A program made the translations under genes and the position numbers. Positions 17,304 through 25,647 of a stretch of 64,000 nucleotides of DNA are shown here, piece after piece. The notes beneath the pieces were generated by a model that had not been told where the DNA came from, made no database searches, and saw nothing but the letters and a program-made list of their open reading frames with translations. This stretch comes from Lentisphaerota bacterium (lineage in GTDB: Bacteria; Verrucomicrobiota; Kiritimatiellia; UBA8416; JAIOPI01): assembly GCA_021413965.1 (NCBI GenBank), contig JAIOPI010000033.1:215664-279663 (forward strand). The letters are read 5' to 3'. The first letter of the stretch is position 1, and each line of letters begins with the position of its first letter.

Positions 17304-17798
17304 TTACAGCCAGCGGCGCACGCGACGGCGATACGCGTCGAATTCGGTGCCAAACGTCGCCGCAAGCAGGCGCTCTTCGCGCGGCACGTAGCCGCGGTCG
17401 AGAATGAGGAGGAAGGCAACCGGGGCCAGCAGCATGACCGGGGCGCGCGACCACAGCGCCAGTCCGCACAGCGTCCAGGCCACGGCAACGTACATCGGAT
17501 TGCGGCTGAAGCGATACGGACCGCTCACCACGAGGGCGCTCGGCTGGCCAAACGGGTGATGCGTGGTCCCACGCCGGTGAAAGAGCCCCACCGCCCAGGC
17601 CCCCAGCAGCAGCCCCGTCCCCACCATCCCGGCCCCCACCCCGCGCGCCAGCGGTACGAGGCGCGGCTGGCCCGACCAGAGAGCACTCAGGCCCCACGCG
17701 CCCAGCAGGCACAACAGCGCCACGACCGGCGGGCGGGGACGCCAGCCACGGTGCCCGGACCTCGCGTGCTCGCCCACGTCAGCCGATTGATCCGCCAT
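17304..17798 (-). CDS. Isoprenylcysteine carboxyl methyltransferase-like membrane protein
   Basis: A 164-residue polytopic membrane protein of the ICMT/phospholipid methyltransferase-like family. Hydrophobic helices flank the SAM-binding signature GPYRFSRNPMYV, and the C-terminus has the typical EERLLAATFGTEFDAYRRRV. Bacterial members methylate lipids, isoprenoids or small phenolics; the substrate is unknown. Start ATG 17798 (MADQSADVG...) has GGGGAGGCG just upstream; the open frame to 17972 overlaps the neighbouring oxygenase gene. It precedes the lamin-tail/TolC pair on the same strand, but the intervening element suggests that pair has its own promoter. Confidence 0.88.
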   Translation of the reverse strand: MADQSADVGEHARSGHRGWRPRPPVVALLCLLGAWGLSALWSGQPRLVPLARGVGAGMVGTGLLLGAWAVGLFHRRGTTHHPFGQPSALVVSGPYRFSRNPMYVAVAWTLCGLALWSRAPVMLLAPVAFLLILDRGYVPREERLLAATFGTEFDAYRRRVRRWL

Positions 17799-17853
17799 TA
17801 TCGCCTCCCCGTCCGTGTTCGCCTTCCGCTCCCGGCAAGGAGGAGACAGGCCC

Positions 17854-18759
17854 CTAGGCGCGCTCCACCTGGTACGCGCGACGGCCGCGCACCATGAACC
17901 CGAGCTGGTTCTCCTTCTTGGCCTCGGCGATCCGCTGCTCCGCGACCTTGCGATTCTCCGTGCCCGTGGCATTGATCACCACGAAGTCATCCGCGCGGCG
18001 GTAGCGGTGAATGAACACCGGCCTTGCCTCCGTCGAATGGTTCTCCGGCGAACCGTGAATGGTATTCACGTGGAAGAAGATGGCGTCGCCCGCGCGCCCC
18101 TCGATGGGGACAGCCTTGTCGAAAGACCAGATACTCGGATCCAGCCCGAGATGCGAGAACGTGTCGACATGGCGCAGCAGGCCCAGCTTGTGAGATCCCG
18201 GAACCACGTGCAGCGCCCCGCGCTGGACATTCGTATCCACGGCGTAGCTCAGGATGCCGCACGGGCCCTCATACTTGTGCTCGAAATACGAGGCGTCCTG
18301 GTGCAGCAGCTTGGGATGCCCGCCACAGGGCTCCTTGTACAGGCACTGCCCGTTCAAGAAGAGCTCGATATCCGGCCCCAGGATCGCTTCCACCAGGTCC
18401 AGCACCTGCGGATCGAGAGCGGAACGGAAGAACGCCGAGCTATGCATGTAGCCGCACGCCAGCACCATGATCTGCTTGTCGCGCGCAAACCCCGCCGGCG
18501 CCGGCAGCCAGAGCGTTCCGTCCGGCGTATGCCAGCCTTCCTTGATCTGCTTCGCCTGCCCCACCAGGCTGATGGCCGTCTTCGCCGCCGCCGCGATGTC
18601 CCGCGTGATGGCCGGAACATGCGCCTGCATCAGCCCCCGCACCACCAAGGCGCCGTACTCGCGATAGATCGCGGCGGCGCGCGAAACATCGATCCCGGCC
18701 GCCTGCACCTCAAGTTCCCGCACCCCGACGCGCGGCAGTTCCTGCGTAGCGTTCGTCAT
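17854..18759 (-). CDS. Phytanoyl-CoA dioxygenase (PhyH) family oxygenase
   Basis: A 301-residue Fe(II)/2-oxoglutarate oxygenase. The His-x-Asp pair is in LLHQDASYFEH and the distal His in NTIHGSPENHS, followed by an Arg a few residues later (TEARPV). The closing region lacks any second domain. It is distinct from the PhyH at 9316 and is not closely similar outside the motifs. Start ATG 18759 (MTNATQE...) has the strong ribosome-binding site GGAGGGGTGAC; the frame extends to 18789 without a better start. It is divergent from an AraC regulator 110 nt away, a pairing common for sugar- or polyol-responsive PhyH genes in PVC bacteria, so the regulator probably controls it. Confidence 0.92.
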   Translation of the reverse strand: MTNATQELPRVGVRELEVQAAGIDVSRAAAIYREYGALVVRGLMQAHVPAITRDIAAAAKTAISLVGQAKQIKEGWHTPDGTLWLPAPAGFARDKQIMVLACGYMHSSAFFRSALDPQVLDLVEAILGPDIELFLNGQCLYKEPCGGHPKLLHQDASYFEHKYEGPCGILSYAVDTNVQRGALHVVPGSHKLGLLRHVDTFSHLGLDPSIWSFDKAVPIEGRAGDAIFFHVNTIHGSPENHSTEARPVFIHRYRRADDFVVINATGTENRKVAEQRIAEAKKENQLGFMVRGRRAYQVERA

Positions 18760-18869
18760 GTCACCCCTCCCGGCCGCCTCCGCGGCCATTTACCCGGATG
18801 TCCGGAGCATACCCGACGGCCGCAATTCCTGCTATCGCCGGGGCCGCGCTTGTTGTATCTTTTTCCGTC

Positions 18870-19688
18870 ATGAGCACGGAACGACCAGACGCCTATCGCG
18901 GCGACAATCTGCGCGATCAGCTCTTCGTCAAGGTCTTCACCGTGGCGCGCACGAGCATCGGGCGCACCTGGAACACCCGCGACGTCTGCAGCGGGTACTG
19001 GCGCCTGTATCGCAACGATAGGGCTGGTGCCTGGCTGGAACTGGCCGATGGCGCCTCCTACAGCCTCACCCCGCGGCGCGTGCACCTGGTGCCGGCCTGG
19101 GTGCGATTCTCCTGTCGCAACTCGCGGCCGATTGACCATCGATACGTGCACTTCGACCTGATCGGGCTGACCGCATCCACGGTGCAACGGCTATTCACAA
19201 AACCGTTGATGGTGCCCGAGGATGCGCCCGCCGCCGCGCTGGCCGCGGCACTGGACGGGCGGGACCGTCCGGATGTGGCGGCCTGCCGGGGCAAGGCCGC
19301 CGTGCTTGCCGCGCTCGCCGCCGTGCTTGCACGCCTGCCGGCGGCGGACGCCATGCGGCTGGCCAGCCCTGGCCCGGTGGCGCCAGCCGTGCGCCACATT
19401 GAGGAGCAGCTCGGCGCGCGACTCGACAACGGCAAACTCGCCGCGCGCTGCCATTTCAGCGAGGACCACTTCGTGCGGATCTTCCGGCAACGCCTCGGAA
19501 CCACGCCCGCCCAGTACATCCTGGAGCGCCGTGTCGCCGCGGCCACCCAGGCGCTGGCCTTTGGCGTCGACAGCATCGAGCAGATCGCCGAACGCCTCGG
19601 GTTCGCGAACCGCTTCCACCTCACGCGCATGTTCACCCGTCGCATGGGCATCCCCCCCGCCGCCTTCAGACGCCAGGTGCAGGTGTGA
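18870..19688 (+). CDS. AraC-family transcriptional regulator
   Basis: A 272-residue regulator. The N-terminal cupin-like ligand-binding half (to about residue 150; ends in a HRYVHFDL strand) is followed by the AraC double helix-turn-helix: HFSEDHFVRIFRQRLGTTP for the first and IAERLGFANRFHLTRMFTRRMGIPP for the second. ATG 18870 (MSTERPD) is taken as the start; the frame is open to 18798, and no clear ribosome-binding site precedes either. The short intergenic space it shares with the PhyH gene at 17854-18759 would hold both promoters. The ligand is unknown but is likely a small metabolite linked to that oxygenase. Confidence 0.93.
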   Translation: MSTERPDAYRGDNLRDQLFVKVFTVARTSIGRTWNTRDVCSGYWRLYRNDRAGAWLELADGASYSLTPRRVHLVPAWVRFSCRNSRPIDHRYVHFDLIGLTASTVQRLFTKPLMVPEDAPAAALAAALDGRDRPDVAACRGKAAVLAALAAVLARLPAADAMRLASPGPVAPAVRHIEEQLGARLDNGKLAARCHFSEDHFVRIFRQRLGTTPAQYILERRVAAATQALAFGVDSIEQIAERLGFANRFHLTRMFTRRMGIPPAAFRRQVQV

Positions 19689-19820
19689 GGGCGTCAAACG
19701 CCACACGGCGGCGCGACGCCCCCCTGGCTTCACCCGCTCGTACCGGAGGGGATCCGTCCCCCGGGGATGACATTCCTATTGACGTGGCGGTCGGGGTTTG
19801 CGAACGGAAGAGGCTTTCCC

Positions 19821-21638
19821 ATGACCGGTTTGTCCAAAACGCCCGACGCCGACATGCCCGTGCACCATTACACGGCCCGCGAGGTCTTCGCGCGGCTGGC
19901 CCCCTTGCTCCGCCCCCACCGCGCCCGCTGCCTGCTGGCCGCCGCACTGGTCTCCGCCGTCGGGCTCGCCGTGTCCCTCGCCCCCCTCTTTCCAAAGTAC
20001 GTCATTGACCGCGCCATTCCCGCGGGCAGCGCGCGATTGGCCCTGATCGCGGCCGCCGCCTTTCTGGCCGTGCAGTTTGCGCGCATGGTGCTGTGGTACG
20101 CCGCCATGCGGCAGGTCTACCACGTGCAGCAGCGGATGGTCTTCGAGCTGCGCTCCCTGGCGTTTGGCCATCTCCAGCGCCTCTGCCTGCGCTTCCACCA
20201 CCAGTACCCGTCCGGCTTTCTCTACGAACGCGTGTTCGGCAATTCCATCAACAACCTCGCGACGTTCCTGCAGCAGATATTCCAGCACCTTGCCACCTAT
20301 GTGGTGGGCTTGATCTTCAGCCTCGGATTCTGCCTGTACCTCAGCCCCCTGCTGACCGTCGTGGTCCTGCTCGGCGCCGGCGGCTACGCCATCGCGGCCA
20401 AAGCCCTGTCGCGCCGGATCTACGCCAAGACCCGCCGGGCCAGCGAGATGTCCATGCGCTTCACACAGCTCACCCTGGACAAACTGCGCGGCCACAAGAC
20501 GATCCAGGCGTTCGCCATGGAGGATCGCGTGCAGGATGAGTTCGAAGAACAGGCCTGGCCGCTGATGATGCGCTGGCTCGACGCCATTCTCGAATCCATG
20601 AAGCTGGGGTTCATCAGCGAGGGGCTCAGCTATGTGCTGACCGCCGTGGTCGTGGCGGGCGGCGCCTGCCTGGTGATGGCCGGTCACCGGCCGCTGGGCA
20701 CCTTGGTCGCCTTCATGGGGTACCAGGGCACCTTGATCGGCATGATGCAGGTCCTGACGAATTTCTACGGCCAGTTCGCCAGCGCGCGCGCCTCCTTCGA
20801 TCAGCTGTTCACGATCCTCGACACCCCGTCCACCGTGCTGGACAAGCCCGGTGCCGCGATGCCCCAGCACCTCGCCGGCCGGCTCGAGTTCCGAAATGTC
20901 ACGTTCGCCTACGCGGACACACCGGTGATCCGCGACCTGACGGCCTCCATTCCGCCCGGGCAGGTTGTCGCGCTCGTCGGCCGCAGCGGCAGCGGCAAGA
21001 CCACCCTGACCAACCTGATCATGCGTTTCTACGACCCGGCCTCTGGCACCATCAGCCTCGACGACACCAACATCCGCGACCTGCCCCTGCGCGCCTACCG
21101 CTCGCACTTTGCCGTCGTGCTGCAGGATCCCTACCTGTTCAACACCACGATCGCCCAGAATCTCCAGTACACCCGCCCCGGCGTGACGGATGCCGAAATG
21201 GTGGATGCGCTGAAGAAAGCCCACGCCTGGGAATTCGTCTCGCAGTTTCCGGACGGCCTGCAGCATCCCGTCGGCGAGGGCGGCTCGCAACTATCGGGCG
21301 GTCAGCGCCAGCGGCTCGCCCTGGCCCGCTGCATCCTCGTGCCCAGCCGCTTCATCATCCTCGACGAGGCCACCTCGGCCCTGGACGCGGAGTCGGAACT
21401 GCTGATTCAGCAGGCCCTGGTGCCGGCCTTTGAGGGGCGCACCGCCATCATCATCGCCCACCGGCTCAGCACCTTGCGGTTTGCCCAGCGCATCCTTGTG
21501 CTGGATGACGGGCGCCTGGTGGAGGACGGGACCTTCGAGGACCTGCTCGCGCGCCGCGGCTTGTTCCACCGCCTCCACAGCATCGCCACCTCCACCAACG
21601 CCCATACGCTCAAGCTGGAAGAAGCCGGTTTCGCCTGA
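19821..21638 (+). CDS. ABC exporter (fused TMD-NBD, MsbA/BmrA type)
   Basis: A complete 605-residue half-transporter: six TM helices in the first about 320 residues, then a nucleotide-binding domain with Walker A GRSGSGKTT (about 386-394), Q-loop VVLQDPYLF, signature LSGGQRQR, Walker B FIILDEATSALD and H-loop IIAHRLS. All ATPase residues are intact, unlike the D-loop variant in the exporter at the left edge. The family flips lipids or exports drugs and peptides. ATG 19821 is chosen for the GGAAGAGG ribosome-binding site at 19806-19813; the upstream ATG 19767 is in frame but less well placed. It could in principle power a TolC channel, but nothing links it to one. Confidence 0.94.
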   Translation: MTGLSKTPDADMPVHHYTAREVFARLAPLLRPHRARCLLAAALVSAVGLAVSLAPLFPKYVIDRAIPAGSARLALIAAAAFLAVQFARMVLWYAAMRQVYHVQQRMVFELRSLAFGHLQRLCLRFHHQYPSGFLYERVFGNSINNLATFLQQIFQHLATYVVGLIFSLGFCLYLSPLLTVVVLLGAGGYAIAAKALSRRIYAKTRRASEMSMRFTQLTLDKLRGHKTIQAFAMEDRVQDEFEEQAWPLMMRWLDAILESMKLGFISEGLSYVLTAVVVAGGACLVMAGHRPLGTLVAFMGYQGTLIGMMQVLTNFYGQFASARASFDQLFTILDTPSTVLDKPGAAMPQHLAGRLEFRNVTFAYADTPVIRDLTASIPPGQVVALVGRSGSGKTTLTNLIMRFYDPASGTISLDDTNIRDLPLRAYRSHFAVVLQDPYLFNTTIAQNLQYTRPGVTDAEMVDALKKAHAWEFVSQFPDGLQHPVGEGGSQLSGGQRQRLALARCILVPSRFIILDEATSALDAESELLIQQALVPAFEGRTAIIIAHRLSTLRFAQRILVLDDGRLVEDGTFEDLLARRGLFHRLHSIATSTNAHTLKLEEAGFA

Positions 21639-21651
21639 GTGCCGGCGCACG

Positions 21652-21678
21652 CGCCGAAGGCCCCCTGCGTCTTCGGCG
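21652..21678 (+). terminator. Hairpin between convergent genes
   Basis: CGCCGAAG (21652-21659) pairs with CTTCGGCG (21671-21678) around an 11-nt loop in the 45-nt gap between the ABC exporter and the convergent secreted protein. There is no T-tract. It may help end transcription from both sides. Confidence 0.35.
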
Positions 21679-21683
21679 GGCGG

Positions 21684-22424
21684 CTAGGGCGCCCATTCGA
21701 TCCGGCTGAGCACGCACTCCATCTGCTTGACCACCAGCGTGAGGCGCGCCACGACGGGGGCACGGCGGGAGGGATCCACCACGACCAGGGCGGGCGCTGC
21801 GTTCATCCGGCCCTCGACACCCTCCGGCCCCAGGGCCAGCGCGACCGTGCAGGGCGGCGGCTCCTGAATGCGCCAGGCCGTCGTGCCCTCCCCGTCGTCA
21901 GCACCAATCGTGTCCACGGTCGCGAAATGCGGTCCGTTGGTCTCCATGGACAACACCGGATAGCCCGGCACGGATTTGGTCAGGGCCGTGCGGTAGTGGC
22001 CGCCCGCCAGCGTGAGGGCGTAGAGGGGTGTTCCGTCAGAGGCTTCTGCCACGAGCGAAAGGCTGCCGTTGGCAGGGTAGAGCACCAGCGGTGTGAAGGT
22101 CACGCGCCACACCCCGGATGTCGCCCCGGCGATGCTGCGGCTCAGGGTCACGCTCTCGTCATCACGCGCCTCCACGTACAGGCCGGGCAACTCGGCAACA
22201 TAGAACACGCCCACCGCATCGGCGGGCGGCACGTTGCCATATTCGTCAGCCGGCACTTGCGTCGTGCAGGTGATCGCGTAGTCTGACCGCGTGTCGCGCT
22301 CAAAGGCATCCACGAAGCCATCCCGGCCCGCGGCTGGCCGGGGCTCCGCAGCTGGCACCCCGCCGGCCAGCAACACCAGCCACACCGTCAGGGCGAAACA
22401 TCCTTTCCACGGCACGTGATTCAT
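21684..22424 (-). CDS. Secreted protein of unknown function
   Basis: A 246-residue exported protein with a signal peptide (about residues 1-24, FALTVWLVLLAGGVPAAE). The rest is beta-rich with alternating hydrophobic strands (VFYVAELPGLYVEARD, VWRVTFTPLVLYP, LSLVAEASDG) and resembles a concanavalin-like/jelly-roll carbohydrate-binding module, but I cannot name a family. Its ATG overlaps the TGA of the HEAT/GH123-like gene (ATGA, 22421-22424), so it is translated with that protein and probably acts on the same polymer. The frame reaches 22454, but that part lies within the upstream gene. Confidence 0.75.
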   Translation of the reverse strand: MNHVPWKGCFALTVWLVLLAGGVPAAEPRPAAGRDGFVDAFERDTRSDYAITCTTQVPADEYGNVPPADAVGVFYVAELPGLYVEARDDESVTLSRSIAGATSGVWRVTFTPLVLYPANGSLSLVAEASDGTPLYALTLAGGHYRTALTKSVPGYPVLSMETNGPHFATVDTIGADDGEGTTAWRIQEPPPCTVALALGPEGVEGRMNAAPALVVVDPSRRAPVVARLTLVVKQMECVLSRIEWAP

Positions 22425-25400
22425 GGCCGCACCCCGTCCGCGGTCTCGCTCCATTCAGCTGCCATCAGAACCTCCACGACGGCGGCCCGGACGAGCGCCG
22501 GGTCCACGCGGCTCCAGGATGGATCATCCCGCTCGGGATGCAACGCCGCATTCAGAGAGCGCACCAGGGCACCCGCTCGCGCGCGGCCATCGGGATCACG
22601 CCGCGCAAGGGACTCGAGCAGGCGCAGGTAGCGGAGGTCATCAACGCCCAGGCGGACGCACTCCCAAGCGGGATACGGCACGGTGCCGTCAGGCCCGACC
22701 GTCGCACACAGTCTTCCCGGGTACGTCCAGAGGCTTTGCCCGAATTCACCGCTGCGCCACGTGTACGCCCCAAACTTCGCCCGCAGCGAAAACCCATCGC
22801 CCAGCGGGTGGCGCGGTCCGCCATAGCTGGCCACGCGCGCGCCCCTATTCATGGCATCCTCGGCCTGATCGATGCGCGGCGCTCCGCCAAAGACCCACAG
22901 ATCCACATCATCGCCCAGCGCGTCGAAATCCTCTTCCGAGCCGGTCATGGCCGTGTACGCGCCCGGGACCTCTTTCGCTTTTGCGTACAGCAACGCCGCC
23001 ATCCGGTTTCTCGCGACGCCATCCTGGCTGGTGTCGCGCAGCGTGGGCTCATCCACCAGGTACAGCGCCGAGCGGCCGGGCGCCCGCTGCTCCAATTCGT
23101 ACGCCAGCCGCTGAACGCGCTTCGGATGATAGTACGCGCGAAAATTCACCCACGGGGCGGTCCACTTGCGCTTGTTGACCGACAGCGGATTCCCGACGAA
23201 GAAAAACTCCCGTGGATAGCGCAAGCCGCCGCTCGCCGCCAGGGCCATCCCCGCCGTGAGAAGGCTCACGTCGGGCAATCCCGACTCACCCTCGCGATAG
23301 CGAAGCTCCGGCGTCGGGCAGGCCGCGTTCATGCCGTGCGCGGCCATGTCGCGATACACAACGCCGGCCGTCTGGATGGCCGACGGATCCTCCCTCAGCA
23401 CGTCCGCCGTCAGCTCGCCCGAATACAGAATGTGCATGGGTTCATCGAGGTCCGGCAGCGTGAAGGGAAGCACCGTAAGCTTCAGCGGCAGACTTACGCT
23501 GTCGCCGTCAGCGTCCACGGTTAGGGAGTTCGTGTAGAGGCCTGGCGGCGTTCCCGCCGGAACACGCGCGGTCAGCCAGAAGGCGCGGCTGTAACCGGCT
23601 GGCAGCCACCGCAGCGCGTCCCCCTCCACAAGGACCGCTTGCCCCTCCCGGTCGTCCAGCACGTAGAGCGTGGGCGCCATCGGGAGCCCCTTGGGCGGCC
23701 GAAGGTGCACCTGCACCAGATCCCGGCGTGCATGCACGCCGATCTGAATGCAAATGGCCTCATCGCCAGCCACCATCACGTCCACCCGCTCCCGGGCATC
23801 GGTCATCTCGGGCCGGGCCGTGTTTGTCACCACGAGTTCCGGGCGGCGTATGAAGAGCGAGAAGGCCGCGTCGGGTGCGGGCAGGGGCTCATCCGCCGGC
23901 GCCTGCGGTCCGCCGTCGAACCGCGTCTCGCGAGACGTCCCCGTGTCCCGCACGCCCAGCGCGGATGCAAGCGAGGCATCCGGCAGGTCGCGCAGTGATT
24001 GCCGTAGCGCCATGGCCGCGTGTGGATCCGCCGCCAACACCCGCGCCGCCGCCATGCGCACGAGGGGTGAAGGATCGTCGCGAACCGCGCGTGCCGCCGG
24101 CGACGTGCGGCCGAGTTGACCGAGCGCCCGCAAGGCGTCGTAACGCACGGCCGCATCCGGAGACTGTTCGGCTATGGCCTCCAGGGCGTCGCCCGCATCC
24201 GCGCAACCCAATTGTCCCGCGGTACGTACGACGGCCTGCACGGCGCGGCCGCCGAGTGTGCCCGGCCGTCCCCATCCCCGCACCACCGCCGTCACGCCAT
24301 CCGTGGCGTCCGGCCCTCCGAGCACGGACAGCGCCTTCCCGGCTTCCCACGCATCGGCACCGTTCGCCAAGGCCGCCACCAGTGCCGGCACCGCCTCCCG
24401 CGCCTGGAGGACCGTCAGCGCGCGGATCGCATTGACGCCTGCGGCGGGGTCGGTGACGCGGCGCGTGAGCGCGGCCACCACGGCCGCCCGGTTCGTCTGG
24501 GCGCGCGCCAAGGCCCTGGCCGCGTTCAGCCGCACCATCGGATAGGCATCGTCAAGGGCGACCAGCAGGTCGGCCTCGCATCCCGCCCATGAAAGATCGG
24601 CCAAGGCTTCCGCGGCAAAATGACGCACGTAGTGATCGTCGTCGTGCAAGAGGGGGGCGACGATGGAAGCGGCCGCGGCGTCCCCTTGCGAACCGATCAC
24701 GGCGCAGCCCAGACGGCGCGCGTTGGCAGACCCGGAGGTCAGCGCCTCCGCCAGTGCCGGCCGAATCACAGCCGCGTCCATGCGCATCAGGGCCTCGGTG
24801 CACAAGTAGGCGCTGCGCGGGGTGGACAGGCCGCCGACCAGAACCCGCGCCGCCTCCAGCGTGCCGGCCTGCGCCAGTCGGTCGGCGGTTTCTTCAATCC
24901 ATTGGGCGGGGTTGTCCTGCAGCGCGGCCGCGTAGGCCTGCGCGTTGGTGGCGATGTCCCGACGCAGGGCGTCGAGCGGCTGTCGCCAGGCCGCCAACTG
25001 GAGCGCATCGATGTACAGCAGCATGGCCGCCGGGGCCTCGTCCCGCCCCTCGACCGGCGCGCCGCGCACGCGCGGCGGGTTCAACGAGATCATCACCTTG
25101 CGCAGCCGGGCCGGGTCCACGCCGTTCTGGCGCAGGGTGGCCACGGGGATGTCCACCCAGCGCCCGGACTGCGGCCCGACAAACAGCTTGCGCGGGGCGA
25201 CGGCATGCCCGTCGGCGTCGTGCAGCGCGAAGCCAAGCTGGGCGCGTCGGGCCCCGGGGTTGTTGGCCCAGAAGCGCACGACATCCCAGCCGGACGCGTC
25301 AAGCATCGACTCCGGCGGCAGCCAGGCCTTGAAAAGGCCGCGACCGGAAGCCGCGCGAACCAGGGCGCACGCGCTCCCCTCGCGCACGTGCTCCCCCGCC

Positions 25401-25594
25401 AGGCGCACATCGCGCCAGTCCTGGGTTCGGAAGAACGCCGCGATGTCGGCAGGCGATTCGAACCCACACAGCGTTCTGGTTTCGAGCACCGGCGCAGGAC
25501 CGGGCCGTCCCGCCGCAGCGCTTCCCGTCACCACCGCCAGCAGCAGGCCGGAAGGCAGGGCCAGCAGGCGCCGCACACGCCGAGTGATCGTCAT
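22421..25594 (-). CDS. Secreted HEAT-repeat protein with C-terminal GH123/DUF4091-like domain
   Basis: A 1057-residue exported protein. A signal peptide (residues 1-28) is followed by a carbohydrate-binding-like beta domain (about 33-170), an array of HEAT-type helical repeats (about 200-560; successive ALA-rich units such as IVAPLLHDDDHYVRHFAAEALADL), and a beta-sandwich plus barrel region (about 640-1050). The last contains LYLVDEPT near residue 846 and the closing RLGVDDLRYLRLLE, both typical of GH123/DUF4091 proteins, where an adjacent Asp-Glu pair catalyses substrate-assisted hydrolysis of N-acetylhexosamine-type sugars. Assignment to GH123 is by motif only. ATG 25594 is chosen for its signal peptide; 25636 is possible. 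It follows the RND gene by 53 nt. Confidence 0.82.
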   Translation of the reverse strand: MTITRRVRRLLALPSGLLLAVVTGSAAAGRPGPAPVLETRTLCGFESPADIAAFFRTQDWRDVRLAGEHVREGSACALVRAASGRGLFKAWLPPESMLDASGWDVVRFWANNPGARRAQLGFALHDADGHAVAPRKLFVGPQSGRWVDIPVATLRQNGVDPARLRKVMISLNPPRVRGAPVEGRDEAPAAMLLYIDALQLAAWRQPLDALRRDIATNAQAYAAALQDNPAQWIEETADRLAQAGTLEAARVLVGGLSTPRSAYLCTEALMRMDAAVIRPALAEALTSGSANARRLGCAVIGSQGDAAAASIVAPLLHDDDHYVRHFAAEALADLSWAGCEADLLVALDDAYPMVRLNAARALARAQTNRAAVVAALTRRVTDPAAGVNAIRALTVLQAREAVPALVAALANGADAWEAGKALSVLGGPDATDGVTAVVRGWGRPGTLGGRAVQAVVRTAGQLGCADAGDALEAIAEQSPDAAVRYDALRALGQLGRTSPAARAVRDDPSPLVRMAAARVLAADPHAAMALRQSLRDLPDASLASALGVRDTGTSRETRFDGGPQAPADEPLPAPDAAFSLFIRRPELVVTNTARPEMTDARERVDVMVAGDEAICIQIGVHARRDLVQVHLRPPKGLPMAPTLYVLDDREGQAVLVEGDALRWLPAGYSRAFWLTARVPAGTPPGLYTNSLTVDADGDSVSLPLKLTVLPFTLPDLDEPMHILYSGELTADVLREDPSAIQTAGVVYRDMAAHGMNAACPTPELRYREGESGLPDVSLLTAGMALAASGGLRYPREFFFVGNPLSVNKRKWTAPWVNFRAYYHPKRVQRLAYELEQRAPGRSALYLVDEPTLRDTSQDGVARNRMAALLYAKAKEVPGAYTAMTGSEEDFDALGDDVDLWVFGGAPRIDQAEDAMNRGARVASYGGPRHPLGDGFSLRAKFGAYTWRSGEFGQSLWTYPGRLCATVGPDGTVPYPAWECVRLGVDDLRYLRLLESLARRDPDGRARAGALVRSLNAALHPERDDPSWSRVDPALVRAAVVEVLMAAEWSETADGVRP

Positions 25595-25647
25595 GGAATT
25601 CGTATAGAGCGGGGGCGCAGGGAGGTCAACGGACATTGCGGATTCTT

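Noticed and set aside
17297..17312. TGGC-N7-TTGC on the minus strand, like a sigma-54 promoter.
   Set aside because: The related element at 12268 has no GG at the -24 position, and no sigma-54 activator is encoded in the window. The match is kept only as a remark.
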